Source of the DNA: Rutidosis leptorrhynchoides
Lineage: Eukaryota > Streptophyta > Magnoliopsida > Asterales > Asteraceae
Direction: 5' to 3'
DNA: 64,000 nucleotides
Assembly (NCBI RefSeq): GCF_046630445.1
Contig: NC_092338.1
Span: 15,786,001 to 15,850,000, forward strand
Shown here: positions 10,829-22,853 of the stretch, in pieces
Numbering within the stretch: the first letter of the stretch is position 1
Layout: each line of letters opens with the position of its first letter
Program-made: the position numbers and the translations under genes
The notes under the pieces: model-generated
What the model was told of the DNA's origin: nothing
Databases searched by the model: none
Seen by the model: only the letters and a program-made list of their open reading frames with translations

Positions 10829-11611
10829 TTAACGTCTCCTCGCCGCACCCGTCCCCGCTAACTTGGGACATTCCGACTTACGATGTCCTTCCTTTTGGCA
10901 ATTGAAGCACACCATACTACCACCCTTTGGTACCGAACATTCCCAAGACTTGTGACCCCTTACGCCACAATTGTAACATCTAGCCGTACTAGAATCCGAT
11001 ATACCCGTTCGCGTACCACCCGTGCTCACACTCGGACCCTTAGTCCTCTTACTCGGAGCACCATAAGAAACAACTCTTTTCTCACTTGAAGGTTCACCCC
11101 TCTTCGATTGTGAATACGACTCGAAACCTCTAGCCAAGTCGAATAATTCCGAAAACGATTTCGCTTGACCCCGACTAATCCTACTTTTCAAGTCATCATT
11201 CAAGGTCCGATAGAAATCCCCCATCAACAAACGATCATTCCCCAAATACTCCGGACAAAAACGAGCCTTCGCCATAAAGGTCGTCTTAAGAGTACTCAAA
11301 TCCATAGATCCTTGTCGCAAATTTCGCAACTCATTACGCAATTCCCACAAATCGGCCGAAGTCCGGAACTCCTCAAAGAATTCTTCCTTAAACTCGTCCC
11401 ATGATAAGGCCATAAACGTCTCACCACCGACAAGATCAATCTTACCATCCAACCAATCCCTTGCCCTACCCCGCAACAAACTTGTAGCGAGTCTCGTCTT
11501 TCTCTCGGGAGGGCAATCAATAGTACGGAAACACCCTTCGACGTCCGAAATCCAAGTTGTGCTTACCAAAGGATCCGGCTTTCCGTCATACATCGGGGGT
11601 TTAGTCCTCAT
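10829..11611 (-). CDS. Gag polyprotein of the gag-only element (retrotrans_gag plus two zinc knuckles)
   Basis: A 260-codon frame with the capsid-type Retrotrans_gag domain at about residues 15-150. Markers are PPMYDGKPDPL, then WISDVEGCF, LLRGRARDWLDG, WDEFKEEFFEEF and LRNLRQGSMDL. Two CCHC knuckles follow: CYNCGVRGHKSWEC at about 212-225 and CFNCQKEGHRKSEC at about 234-247. The frame ends GTGAARRR. Gag would form the particle and bind element RNA in the cytoplasm. No protease or RT follows in frame. The Met at 11611 is probably internal: in this frame the upstream codons read YLKSF, and an N-terminal piece in another frame overlaps here (next entry). That suggests a one-base slip or a frameshifted copy. 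Confidence 0.88.
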   Translation of the reverse strand: MRTKPPMYDGKPDPLVSTTWISDVEGCFRTIDCPPERKTRLATSLLRGRARDWLDGKIDLVGGETFMALSWDEFKEEFFEEFRTSADLWELRNELRNLRQGSMDLSTLKTTFMAKARFCPEYLGNDRLLMGDFYRTLNDDLKSRISRGQAKSFSELFDLARGFESYSQSKRGEPSSEKRVVSYGAPSKRTKGPSVSTGGTRTGISDSSTARCYNCGVRGHKSWECSVPKGGSMVCFNCQKEGHRKSECPKLAGTGAARRR

Positions 11612-11769
11612 GAAGCTTTTAAGATACGCTCCATTTCACTACTACTTTGAAGTTCGGAATACTTCCTTTCCATTCTTTCTTCCAACCCACGCATTTGCTC
11701 CGCAACGGCGGCCGCAACTCTAGCGTTAAACTCCGCGTCGTTCGTATCGATCCCACTTCCCGTCGCCAT
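11608..11769 (-). CDS. Gag N-terminal segment, out of frame with the main gag
   Basis: From the ATG at 11769 a 53-codon frame begins MATGSGIDTND and continues with an acidic, helical stretch (VAAAVAEQMRGLEERMERK) typical of the coiled start of plant gypsy Gag proteins. It stops at a TGA that overlaps the ATG of the main gag frame (TCATGA). A single-base change near 11620-11650 would join the two. Whether that is real damage, programmed slippage or two ORFs cannot be told from one copy. Confidence 0.55.
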   Translation of the reverse strand: MATGSGIDTNDAEFNARVAAAVAEQMRGLEERMERKYSELQSSSEMERILKAS

Positions 11770-12192
11770 TCTAAGGAATGCAAAACGATTAGATCACGAA
11801 CGTATAAGTAAACACGCACAACCCCGACCCATCTTGCTAAGCACTCGTCGTACATCACTCGTTAGACACGATTTGCACCCGTAATAAGGTTTGCAAGTTC
11901 TTATTACGCACACATGCCGCATCGACTCGTTAGTACAACGACCGTCTCGCTCGATGATATACACAAACACAACCAAAATTCTACGCGGTACAAACACACG
12001 CGAGAATTATTATCACAACACACAACATATTAATAATATCCGCATTACTAATATAAACGTTAGTCAACCTATAGCAAAGGCACTAACCAAACCCATTCCG
12101 ACCCGTAATCCTACAAGTCCCGCAACAAATTAAGCACACACAAAAGTCTAAGTCTAGGCACCTATCTCAAGTCACCTAAATCCCTTAGACCA
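11770..12192. other. Untranslated leader of the gag-only element
   Basis: Between the primer site and the gag ATG (minus strand) there is about 420 bp without a convincing gene. The part next to the primer site (complement of 12090-12192) resembles the corresponding leader of the sister element at 59363-59460, with shared blocks such as GGTGCCTAG and GCGGGACTTGT. Confidence 0.6.
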
Positions 12193-12206
12193 TGCTCTGA
12201 TACCAC
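12193..12206 (-). promoter_or_regulatory. Primer-binding site (tRNA-iMet type)
   Basis: The complement reads GTGGTATCAGAGCA, matching the 3' end of plant initiator tRNA-Met. It lies one base from the right LTR, which fixes that LTR as the 5' LTR and the element as minus strand. Confidence 0.88.
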
Positions 12207-12207
12207 T

Positions 12208-14613
12208 TGTAACAACCCAAACCAAACCACGTCAAAACCCCGTTAATTTTTACAACATAAAAAAATTTTTCTGGTGCAGTTCATCCGCGCGGCGCGCCAG
12301 GTGGGCGCGCGGCGCGCCAAATCACCTGGACAGCCCGCTGTCCCCGGAAGTCAATTTAACGAAAATGTTTGACTAGTTCCCGACACATTTAGCCAAAACG
12401 CTTTTAACCGTACATTAATATATGTAAAACTAGCACATAACTAAGGTTTGAGCGAGTTTTACAAAGTGGGGCCCACACGTGCCCAAATTACCCCTTAAGT
12501 ATAAAAATACAATTTTAAACCATAAGACTCTTAATACAAAACAAAGCCGAGCATGGCGATTGGGGATACACTACCCAATCCTAATAAATCCAAAAGCAAG
12601 CCTTCTACGCAAACTATGCAAGTCCTCTAATCCTCGCGCTTACCCGAGCCACCATCCGCATGCAATCTATAAAAAGAGTCAACAACGAGAGGGTAAGCTA
12701 ACGCTTAGTGAATGATAATATACTACATACATATATATGTATAAAATGAATACGCCACAGAAACAAATACCGCATACCGTAGCATCCAAATATAAAGCAA
12801 CTACACTAAGCATACCGTACAATCTCTAAGCATCAAGCTAAAGGTACAACAACAAATATGAGTCCACCAACGACAAAGTGAACATCTCCAAATGGCTACA
12901 CCCGGAGGGTTAGCTACAACACAACAATACATTAATATATATAACAATATAAACGAACAAGGTTAACACCTTAACCCAATACCGAGAACCAAATACCACA
13001 ATGAAGATTGGCCGAACTACACGAGCCTTAGTAATCCGAAACCACACGAGATTACTATCTTCACAACATCGAGGTTGGCCGAACTACACGAGCCTTAGTG
13101 ATCCGAAACCACACGAGATTACTACCTCAATAAGATGACCGAACTACACGAGTCACCATGAATCCGAACTACACGGGATTCATTTGATAAGATGACCGAA
13201 ACCACACGCGTCATCGTGAATCCGAAACCACACGCGATTCACTTCTCCAACTCAAACCCACGGTCACGGGATTATAAAATCCACCACATCGAGGCTACAA
13301 CATCCAAATCACAACCATGTGTGATAACGTACACACGAGCGAATACTTCACCAAAGATGGTCAACCAAAACGCACAACCGTGCCAATTGGACTCATACGC
13401 AAGTCCATCAAGTCCACCTACATGTGAAGTGAGCTCTATAACCGAGAATCACTTCACCCGACCCGCACCCATCCTACACATACATATGTACATAGGATAA
13501 TATCACTCACCTTGAAGTCTTGAAGAAAGCTTCCAAGTGATCCGCAACTCGCCAATGGAAAATACCTATTCCATTAACACAATTACAACAATACAATTAG
13601 GATGGATTTTACAAACCAACCCAATTCGCCACTTAGTGCAATTTCGACCCAAATGCACTTCCGAGTACAAACCGTGCCCGAACTAACCAATAATCACTAA
13701 CACAAGTGAGAATGGTCCTAATAAGCCAATTAAACCCGAACTCAAGTGTCAAACACGTGTCATACCCATTTAGACACTTAAACCCTAATTTTGACCCATA
13801 AAGGTCAAAATCTCGTCCTTTATAAGTTTTGACACCAAAACACATTTAACTCGGACTTATACTTCAACTTAATCCATTTTAAGTTCGTAAACCTCATTAA
13901 GTCACCAAATGGGTCATAATCACCACCAAACCCTAATTTGACCCAAAGTCAAAGTTAGTCAATCAATTAACCCTAAATAGGTTTCAACACTTCCATAATC
14001 ACTAATCCAAGTGATAAATCCCAAGATTAAAGCCTAATCAAGGCCAAATCGTCAATCAACCCAAAACCCGCCAAGTGACAAGAATAACTAGTCACCATAA
14101 ATCCATTTCATCACATAAAAGGGTTTTACAACTAATTAACTCAAAACCCTAACTTGAATATCAAATTAAATAATTGAAATTCGGAGTTTGAGCTTACCAA
14201 TACTATCACCGTGTAGCCGAGAACGAAAGGAACAACTTTAAAACCCGAGACTTAGAACGATTCGAGCTTCTTCCTCACCAAAACCTCCAATCTCTCTCTA
14301 AACTCTTACTCTCTCTCTAAAATGGATGAAGATGATGAGTGGATGTGAATGGGATCCAAAACTGATCCAAACTAGCTCATAAGCCTCACAAATCCGGCCT
14401 CAAGTGAAATTACCCATTTGCCCTTCATTTAAACCAATTAAAAACAAGGGATTCTGTCAGCAGCAAACGGCGCGGCGCGCCGAATCCCCGCGCGGCGCGC
14501 GACCTAACTGAAACAGATTCTTTTGCATTTTAAACTTTATATAAATAATCCGCGAAACCCAATCTCGAACGTCTTAATACACAAACAAGCAAGATAAATA
14601 TTCGGGTCTTACA
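12208..14613 (-). repeat. 5' LTR of the gag-only element
   Basis: Same length (2406 bp) as the left LTR and the same sequence wherever I compared them, including the frames at 12479-12715, 13192-13500 and 13633-13845. It contains the hairpin array at 13002-13242 and palindrome pairs at 12286-12319 and 14468-14501. Confidence 0.9.
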
Positions 14614-14618
14614 CACCT

Positions 14619-17048
14619 TAATTGGAACAAGATTATTTCTTTGTGTTGCAATATTAGTAGAGGACGAAGGAAAGCACTTAGCCATGATTTGTTTGGTGAG
14701 TGACTTAGTTGAGAATTTACCGGACCCGCATAATTTCCAATTCCAAGAGTCTTCCTTTTCGGGCGCCATCTTAAAATTCGAAATCAACGTTTCCAAATCC
14801 TCAAGCTCTCCTATCGTACGTCCAGTCACTACTCTTGACCACTCCCAATTCGGCGAGCAACGAAAACCATCCCATTTGACTCGATCCGCAACCGTCACGT
14901 TCAAATTAGTCTCTAGCCGCACCAATCTTTTGTAGATGTTCTTTAACGCTTTATCTTTGACCCACGTATCATCCCAAAACTTTGTCAGCCTTCCATTCCC
15001 GATAATTTTTGAAAAGGAGTTGGTAAAGTCCACTCCTAAGCCATCAATCTCGAAACCTGTTTTGACAATTTTACTCCACGTAGAGTTAGAACACGAAAGA
15101 GAGTTTATCCCACCCGCAACAAAAGCCCCCGAAACCCCATAAATACTTTTTATAACATTAACCCACAAGGAAGTGGGTTCGGTAAAGAATCTCCACCACC
15201 ACTTGTCAATTAATGCCATATTTTTGCAATTAAGAGAATCAAAGTTAAGCCCACCATCCGCCCAAGGGCGAATGACATCGTCCCATTTAACCCACGAGAT
15301 TTTTGTCTCGTCACCCGCCCCACCCCAAAAAAATTTCTTCTCACACTCTCGAGTTTTTTTAGCACGCTAAGTGGAGCACGGAAGAGCGAAAAGTAGTACA
15401 ATGGCAAACTATTTAGAACCGAACTCACGAGTGTTAAACGTCTACCGAAAGACATCGCACGGGCTTTCCAATCCGCTAACCGTTTCTCAAACTTATTAAC
15501 TACCAGTTTCCAACTTCCCGCTTTGTTCATATTTGAACCAATCGGCAAACCAAGATAAATAAACGGGAAAGAACCCACCTTGCAACCAAAGAGATTCGCC
15601 ATAAAGTCAACATCATTTTTGTCAACACTCACACCAAAAAGATTACTTTTGGTATGGTTAACTCTAAGACCGGAGCTCAATTCAAAACACTTTAACAATT
15701 TCATGAGATTTTCAATGTTGTCCAAACTCTAAGTGCCAAAAAAAATCGTGTCATCCGCATATTGGAGATGCGAAATAGGAATTTTTTTCATTTCCTATTT
15801 CCACCCCGCTATAAAGATTATTCGCAACCGCCGAATTTGTTAACCAATTAAGACCTTCCGCCGCAATAATAAAAGAAAAGGCGAAAGGGGATCGCCTTGC
15901 CTCACCCCCTCCCGAGTTTAAATTCTTTTGTTGGGGATCCATTGACAAGTACCGAAATTGAAGCCGTCTTTAAGCATGAAGTAATCCAACCCCGCCACTT
16001 AGCACCAAAACCCATTAACCTCATCATGTCGTCCAAAAAATCCCAACTAAGGCTATCAAAATCCTTCTCGAAATCTACCTTGAAAACCATGCTTTTGATA
16101 CGATTATTTTTCAAATAGTCAAAAGTTTCGTTTGCGATAAGAGCCCCGTCCATTATATTCCTCCCCCTTATGAACGCACTTTGCTCAAACCCCACCAAAC
16201 TCGGAATTACCTTTGGAATCCTTATAGAAAGCAACTTCGCAATGATCTTGTAGTAACTCCTAATCAAACTTATGGGTCTATATTCATTCAAATTCACCGG
16301 GTCCTTTTTCTTGGGAATAAGGGTGATAAAGGAGGAGTTGCAACCTTCGGAAATTTCGCCCGTTAACCAAAACCAATTAATCGCTTGCACAAGATCGTCT
16401 CGAATTATAGCCCAAAATTTCTTGAAAAAGCGCATGTTAAACCCATCCGGCCCGGGAGCTTTATTACTCGCGCATTCATGTATAGCCTCCCAAATTTTCT
16501 CATCCGAAAATTTTTCCTCTAACCCCACAGCCTCTTCGTTTTTAAGACAAAAACAGCCTGTATCAAAAATAGGATTAGAAGTAGCAGATGGATGTGAAAT
16601 GTGATCGTGTGCCCCTAAACTCGGCTGAACAGGCCCACTTGCTGAACAAACAGGCCGAGTCTGTCGATCAGGCCCAACAGAAAAAAAAATCGTCCACAAG
16701 CCTAGGACTCTGGCTATTGTGCTTGGGAAAAAAAATTTTAAAATGTTGAAAGACAAATTCTTTAACCACAATAGGATCCTCAACCCAACTTCCATCAACC
16801 GTAATACCCCGAAAGTTACACTTATTGTATTTCCTACGAATTGAAGCGTGAAAAAATTTTGAATTCTCATCCCCATCAAGTATCCATTTAATCCTCGCCT
16901 TTTGTTTTAGCATGCTTGTTTTGACTTTTTCCTTTTCAACCCAACGATGCCTACACTCCAACCATTTTACTCGATCCGGTTCACTAAGGAGTTGACATTC
17001 CGCTTTTCGTTCCCAATCCATTGCTTCCATTTGTAAGTCTTTAATCTC
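14619..17048 (-). pseudogene. LINE ORF2: reverse transcriptase core, broken
   Basis: This continues the LINE protein between the two LTR insertions. Read from 17048 leftward: a post-endonuclease linker (ARIKWILDGDENSKFFH); the RT start NKAPGPDGFNMRFFKKFW; FITLIPKK; EYRPISLIRSYYKIIAKLLS; QSAFIRGRNI; FKVDFEKDFDSL, with the first catalytic Asp; RQGDPLSP near 15895; the catalytic YADD near 15755; then YLGLPIG, GRRLTLVSSVLNSLP and the start of the zf-RVT region. Frameshifts lie near 16680 (beside an A/T homopolymer), 15905, 15880 and 15220, and there is a stop after the YADD. It is therefore a pseudogene, although all core motifs can be read. Confidence 0.88.
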
Positions 17049-17053
17049 GTTAT

Positions 17054-18272
17054 TGTAGAATTAATGTGCAAGGTACAACATATAACTATATGGCTAAATT
17101 CATTTGAGCCTTCGGGGTCACACATATATACACATAGACGTCAAAAGAAATATATATATGATGTGTATATATTACTCAAGTAACGAAACAAATTAAAATG
17201 TTTAACTGAATTAATTAATTAATTAATTGGATGATAATATATATTATATCTTTACCTTGTGATGATATATACGATATAAAGAAAAATAAACAAATCAAAT
17301 ATTATGCAATGGTTGCTACCTACCTTGATTCATTATAAATAATGGCAACTCTATTATTAAGAACTCTATTATTACTCTATTATTACGAACTCTATTATTA
17401 CATCTCATTCTTTATCTTTGGTTTCTTATATATATCATCATCTACATACTTCATAAGTTAACGATTCAAAAATGCAAAGTGAAATCGTATGAGGAGTATT
17501 ATTTTAATTGTTTCACACAATTAATCAAGGGTTGATTAATTTGTTACATGAGTTCGGACTAGCATCCGTTAACGTTGCTTGTAAGTGTAGTGGACTATCC
17601 AAAGAGACGGTCATACCTTTTGATCGTAAGTTTCTCTCCGTCTCATCAATTTCTCCAAGTAAGGTATATCGTTAACTCCTCCTTTGTTTTATATTTATGA
17701 CAATTATTATGGTGTAACTGAATTATTGGAAAAGATTAATCGTGTAAAAGTTTCATTAAATAAGTGATTATTTAATCTTGTAAAATTTTGTTCATAAAAT
17801 ATTAAAAGATTATTATTTTAACTATCCGCTGCGTTAATCATCTACATACTTCATAAGTTAACGATTCAAAAATGCAAAGTGAAATCGTATGACTAGTATT
17901 ATTTTAATTGTTTCACACAATTAATCAAGGGTTGATTAATTTGTTACATGAGTTCGGACTAGCATCCATTAACGTTGCTTGTAAGTGTAGTGGACTATCC
18001 AAAGAGACGGTCATACCTTTTGATCGTAAGTTTCTCTCCGTCTCATCAATTTCTCCAAGTAAGGTATATCGTTAACTCCTCCTTTGTTTTATATTCATGA
18101 CAATTATTATGGTGTAACTAGATTATTGGAAAAGATTAATCGTGTGAAAGTTTCATTAAATAAGTGATTATTTAATCTTGTAAAATTTTGTTCATAAAAT
18201 ATTAAAAGATTATTATTTTAACTATCCGCTGCGTTAATCTGAATTGTTAAAAGTACACACGATTTTTCATCA
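17054..18272 (+). repeat. Copia 5' LTR, enlarged by an internal tandem duplication
   Basis: It begins TGTAGAATTAATGTGC and ends TTTTTCATCA. It is 1219 bp against 829 bp for the 3' LTR. The excess is a tandem duplication of about 400 bp: 17440-17839 and 17840-18239 are nearly the same, each ending ACTATCCGCTGCGTTAATC. The 3' LTR has one copy. Confidence 0.88.
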
Positions 18273-18288
18273 GTGGTATCCGAGCCGC
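18273..18288 (+). promoter_or_regulatory. Copia primer-binding site
   Basis: GTGGTATCCGAGCCGC follows the 5' LTR directly. It resembles the tRNA-iMet complement TGGTATCAGAGC with one change (CCGAGC). Confidence 0.75.
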
Positions 18289-19845
18289 TTTTACACCATC
18301 TTAATTGTCGCGTGAATTTCTTTAGATTTAGCTTTGTGGTGAATTGGTAACAGTCAAAATCTTTATGGTTTTGAAAGTCAACTTTGTTGATTACCTCATG
18401 ACGCACGAATAAGATCTGGAAAAAAAAATCACTGTTATAAATTTTGAATTTATTTTTTATGGCTTGATTAATTGTTGTTTATTTCATTTCATGGTTATAC
18501 ACATGCATTGTAACCATGGACAAGCCATATGTAGGTTTTAATAATATAGTTATTAAAATTGTGATTGCACACATAGTCCATAATGCCCCGACCTATGTAT
18601 GATTGTTGTGATTGTTGATTACGGCAATATTATGTCATGTTGATTATTTATTAGAAAGACCATTTTGAAGCCAAAGTTGTATTATATTTTTTTTTAATTT
18701 TTATAGTATGGTATTTAAGTTTATTCTAAATTGTAAAAGTACTAGATTAGTTATATTTTTCAATTTTAAATATATGTAATAAGATGAAGATTAAAGATAA
18801 AGATGCAACGTGAGTTAGACTTAGAAGATGGCGAACATGTCAAGTTTACAACAATGGCGTTTATCAAGTTTTCACTTGATTCTTGAATTAAGTGGGAGCT
18901 ATGATATTACCCTTAGTTTGACCTCTTGATCCCATGTCAGCTCATGAGATCAAGCATAGGATTTTTGGGCTAGGCTATGTGTGTGTGATGCATGGTATGA
19001 TTGTGTTTTATTTTTACGCATTTATATTTAATTGTTGATTATAATGTATGCTAAATGTTTTTGATGAAACCATCAAATAAAACTAGTAACGAGTTTCAAA
19101 GGTTAAAATTGATGATTTTAAAAAGTTAAACTCTAACGAGTTTAAAGTTAAATATTTTTTGAAACTCAAATAATATATATGGGCGACATCTTTTAAAAAT
19201 GTTTTAAAATGATACATAATGTGTATTTGTTATTTTTTATATATATAATAAAATAACAAACTAGACGCATAAACACGATCGACATATATAAAATTGGTTA
19301 AAATGATTTTTAACAAATAGTGTAGCGAATCTTGTGTGCATGCATTATTCGTTAACACAAACATTTTCAAAATACCCGTCAAATTTAAGTCATGCCATCC
19401 AATGAGCTTGCAAACACTCCTCGTTATTTTTTGATTACGGTGAGACCTAATCGAATTATAGCCACGAGGTGGATTTTTGGTTACGAGTGAGACTAGGCTG
19501 AATTTTCACTGTTTCTAAATTGGAAGACTTAATCATATTCACGGTGAGACCTGAGTTCAAGCCAAGGATGGGACAAACATGCCAATGGATAATAGTGGTT
19601 TGTTAGACTACACATATCTCAAGGTCCCATAAAGATCTAAGAGTTGCACCTGTGATGCAATTGGTACTCGCTACCTACCAGTAGACTCTATAACTGCTAG
19701 CTGATCAATAGATGTAGTTATGGAACCTCTATGTGGATCTTAGGCTTTCATAAATTAATTGTTTTTTATTATATTAAAACTTGGGTAATTAATTTATTAA
19801 AGTATTATATCGAAGATACTAAAATTGAACCTTGTTCTTTTATAG
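18289..19845 (+). other. Copia leader, no gene seen
   Basis: About 1.56 kb of AT-rich sequence between the primer site and gag. I find no supported frame. The length is unusual for a copia leader. Confidence 0.6.
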
Positions 19846-20925
19846 ATGTCAAACAATCAAAATATAAACCAAAACACCCTCCATTCTTTGTTGGAGAAGG
19901 AGAAACTCAATGGTTCAAACTTCCTCGATTGGTACCGCAACCTGAGAATTGTTCTTAAATATGAAGGGAAATTGAAAAAATTGAAGTACCCTTACCCGAA
20001 GCTCCTCCTGAGACAGCTACTATTGCTCAAAAGAATACTTATCAGAAGTTGTTTAATGAGCAAGAGAAGATAGCTTTAATCATACTTGCTAGTATGATTT
20101 ATGACCTCCAAAAGGAAATGGAAGATCGTACAGCATATGATATGATGACTGAGCTGAAAAATAAGTTTCAAAAACAGGCTAGTCAAGAGTTATATAAAAC
20201 CTATAAGCTTCTTCAAACATGCAAAATGGAGGAGGGTCAATCAGTGAGCTCTCATGTCTTGAAAATAAAAAGCTACATTGACCAATTGAAAAAACTTGGA
20301 ACTACCTTGCCGCCTAACTTGGCTGTGAACACGGTTTTGGTTTCACTAACAAAATCATATCACCAATTTGTAATGAATTACAATATGCAAGGTTGGGAGA
20401 AATCTCTGGCAGAGGTGAACTCGATGCTCAAAACTGCTGAACAGAATATTCCATATAAGGTTTCCAATCCAGGTGTCCTGATGATTAGGGATGGTAAGGT
20501 GAAAAAGAATAAGCCGAAAACTTGGGGAAAAGGCAAGTCAACTGCTAAGAAAAAGATTCCACCACCCCCCAAAAAAGAAAACCCAGCGAAAGACGCCGAA
20601 TGTTTCCACTTTGGAAAAGTTGGCCACTAGAGGAGGAACTGTCCTTCCTAACTATATGAGTTGAAAAAAAGGTAAAGCTAGCCAGACCAGCAAATCAAGT
20701 ATATTTCATATACAGTTATATACTTTTTCTAGTGATTCCTGGATTTTTGATACTGGTTGTGGTACTCACATCTGTAACAATATGCAGGAAATGAGAAGAA
20801 GTAATAGACTGAAGAACAACACACTAGACTTAAGAGTGGGCAATGGGGCTCGAGCTGCTGTCAAAGCTATTGGAACCTATAAGCTTACTCTACCTAGTGG
20901 TCTTATTGTTTTATTGGAACAATGT
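19846..20925 (+). pseudogene. Copia gag and start of protease, cut by the nested element
   Basis: Gag starts MSNNQNINQNTLHSLLEKEK, then LNGSNFLDWYRNLRIVLK (UBN2-type Gag). It shifts frame near 19985 and continues in the frame of 20049-20630 with KLFNEQEK, the helical Gag core (YKTYKLLQTCKMEEGQSV) and a Lys/Pro-rich tail. The zinc knuckle is damaged: CFHFGKVGH has Phe in place of the second Cys, followed by a stop in place of the usual Trp. About 90 bp further on the protease start WIFDTGCGTHICNNM (Asp-Thr-Gly) is readable. The frame is then interrupted at 20925 by the gypsy element; it resumes at 28865. Confidence 0.85.
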
Positions 20926-21543
20926 TGACAGTGCTCCAAATAAATATATATTTTGTAGAAATATCCTCCCAATATGTAAATTATTTAGTTGTAATTGTCC
21001 TATTTTAAGTTGTAATCGTTTATATTAAAAAAGTGCGAAGACAAAAGGCGAAAATGACGATTTGAAGACGCAAATGACCAAAAAGCTCAAATGTACAAGA
21101 TACAATCCAAGTGGTTCAATTTATTGATGAAAAACGTCTAAAAATGACAAGAGTACAAGTTACAAAATGCAAAGTACAAGATATTAAATTGTACGCAAGG
21201 ACGTTCGAAAATCCGGAACCGGGACATGAGTCAACTCTCAACGCGCGACGCAACGGTGCAAAAATTACAAGTCTACTATGTACAAGAATATAATATAATA
21301 TATAAATAATAATATTAATTATTTATATTTTATATTTATATATTTATTATGTCGACAAGCTAGGAGCCAAAAGTTTGTGAGCTGGAAAATCAAACTCCAC
21401 GACTCGCGGAGTTTGAAGGCCAAAAACTCCACTACTCGCGGAGTTTGAAAAATCAGAAATCCCTATAAAAGGCCACGAATTCTGCAAGTTTAAAAAATAT
21501 AAATAATAATAATAATACTCTGTAATAAATAATAAATAAATAA

Positions 21544-21615
<72 letters not shown>

Positions 21616-22829
21616 TAGGGTAGTTTTATATTAGATTAGTTCGGGTTATGTAAAAGTTATTTTTATGGGTTTTTAAAGTCGGAGCTCTGTCCGTGTAACA
21701 CTACGCGATAAATAATCAATGTAAGCTATGTTCTCCTTTTTAAATTAATGTCTCGTACTTAAGTTATTATTATGCTTATTTAAGACGAAGTAATTATGAT
21801 GTTGGGCTAAAAATATTAAGATTGGGTAATTGGGCTTTTTACCATAATTGGGGTTTGGACAAAAGAACAACACTTGTGGAAATTAGACTATGGGCTATTA
21901 ATGGCCTTTATATTTGTTTAACTAAATGATAGTTTGTTAATTTTAATATAAAGATTTACAATTGGATGTACCTATAAATAACCATATACACTCGATCGGA
22001 CACGATGGGCTGGATATTTATATGTACGAATAATCATTCATTTAACCAGATACGGGAATGGATTAATAGTCTATGGAATTATTAAAACAGGGGTGAAATT
22101 ATGTACAAGGACACTTGGCATAATTGATAACAAAGTATTAAAACCTTGGGTTACACGCAGTCGATAACCTGGTGTAATTATTAAACAAAGTATTAAAACC
22201 TTGTTACAGTTTAAGTCCCCAATTAGTTGGAATATTTGACTTCGGGTATAAGGATAATTTGACGAGGACACTCGCACTTTAAATTTATGACCGATGGACT
22301 GTTATGGACAAAAACCAGACGGACATATTAAATAATCCAGGACAAAGGACAATTAACCCATGGGCATAAAACTAAAATCAACACGTCAAACATCATGATT
22401 ACGGAAATTTAAATAAGCATAATATATTTTATTTCATTTTTCCTCGTACTTTTATTTATTGTCATTTTAATTATTGTTATTTATTTTATATTGTTAGTTA
22501 AATATCGTCATTTACTTTACGCTTCGCTTAAAATATAAAATCGATAAACCGGTCATTAAACGGTAAAACCCCCTTTTATATATTATTAATATAATATATT
22601 TTGTACGAATATAATTGTTTAAAATATAGTGTGAAATAAGCCAGCTCCCTGTGGAACGAACCGGACTTACTAAAAACTACACTACTCTATGATTAGATAC
22701 ACTGCCTATAGTGTTGTAGCAAGGTTTAGGTATATCCCATTTGTAAATAAATAATCAAAACTTGTGTAATTTGTATCGCTTTTCGTATCAAAAATATATA
22801 ATATTTCACGTACACCTCGCACGACATCT
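20926..22829 (+). repeat. 5' LTR of the nested gypsy element
   Basis: It starts TGACAGTGCTCC and ends CGACATCT; the 3' LTR ends CGACATCA. It carries an (AT)n run at about 21549-21612 and a pair of GC-rich hairpins at 21393-21450. Differences from the 3' LTR are mainly the (AT)n length and scattered single bases. Confidence 0.87.
21391..21450. repeat. Paired ACTCC-GGAGT hairpins in the LTR
   Basis: AAACTCC, a 9-nt loop (ACGACTCGC) and GGAGTTT form a 7-bp hairpin that occurs twice in tandem; the second loop here has one change. The pair recurs in the 3' LTR (27380-27437) and again just after the primer site (22938-22987), where the last arm is altered. Confidence 0.75.
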
Positions 22830-22835
22830 AGTTTT

Positions 22836-22853
22836 TGGCGCCGCTGCCGGGGA
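22836..22853 (+). promoter_or_regulatory. Primer-binding site (tRNA-Asp type)
   Basis: TGGCGCCGCTGCCGGGGA lies 6 bases after the 5' LTR. It fits the tRNA-Asp complement used by many Athila/Tat elements, with one change. Confidence 0.8.

Larger units (their letters stand above)
5991..14613 (-). mobile_element. Non-autonomous gag-only LTR retrotransposon (8623 bp), minus strand
   Basis: Two LTRs of exactly 2406 bp (5991-8396 and 12208-14613) flank a 3811-bp interior. The TSD is CACCT (5986-5990 and 14614-14618). Orientation is set by a tRNA-iMet-type primer site next to the right LTR (12193-12206, complement TGGTATCAGAGCA) and a polypurine tract next to the left LTR (complement AAGTGGGGGAGAGT). 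The interior encodes a gag with two zinc knuckles but no protease, RT, RNase H or integrase, so mobility needs proteins supplied in trans. Gag-only elements of this design are described as TR-GAGs (established). The interior also holds long hairpin arrays (8997-9434 and 9441-9731). The LTR copies look nearly identical, so the insertion is recent. Confidence 0.9.

Noticed and set aside
15897-16604. Plus-strand frames over the LINE reverse transcriptase
   Set aside because: Shadows of the minus-strand RT, which carries all family motifs.
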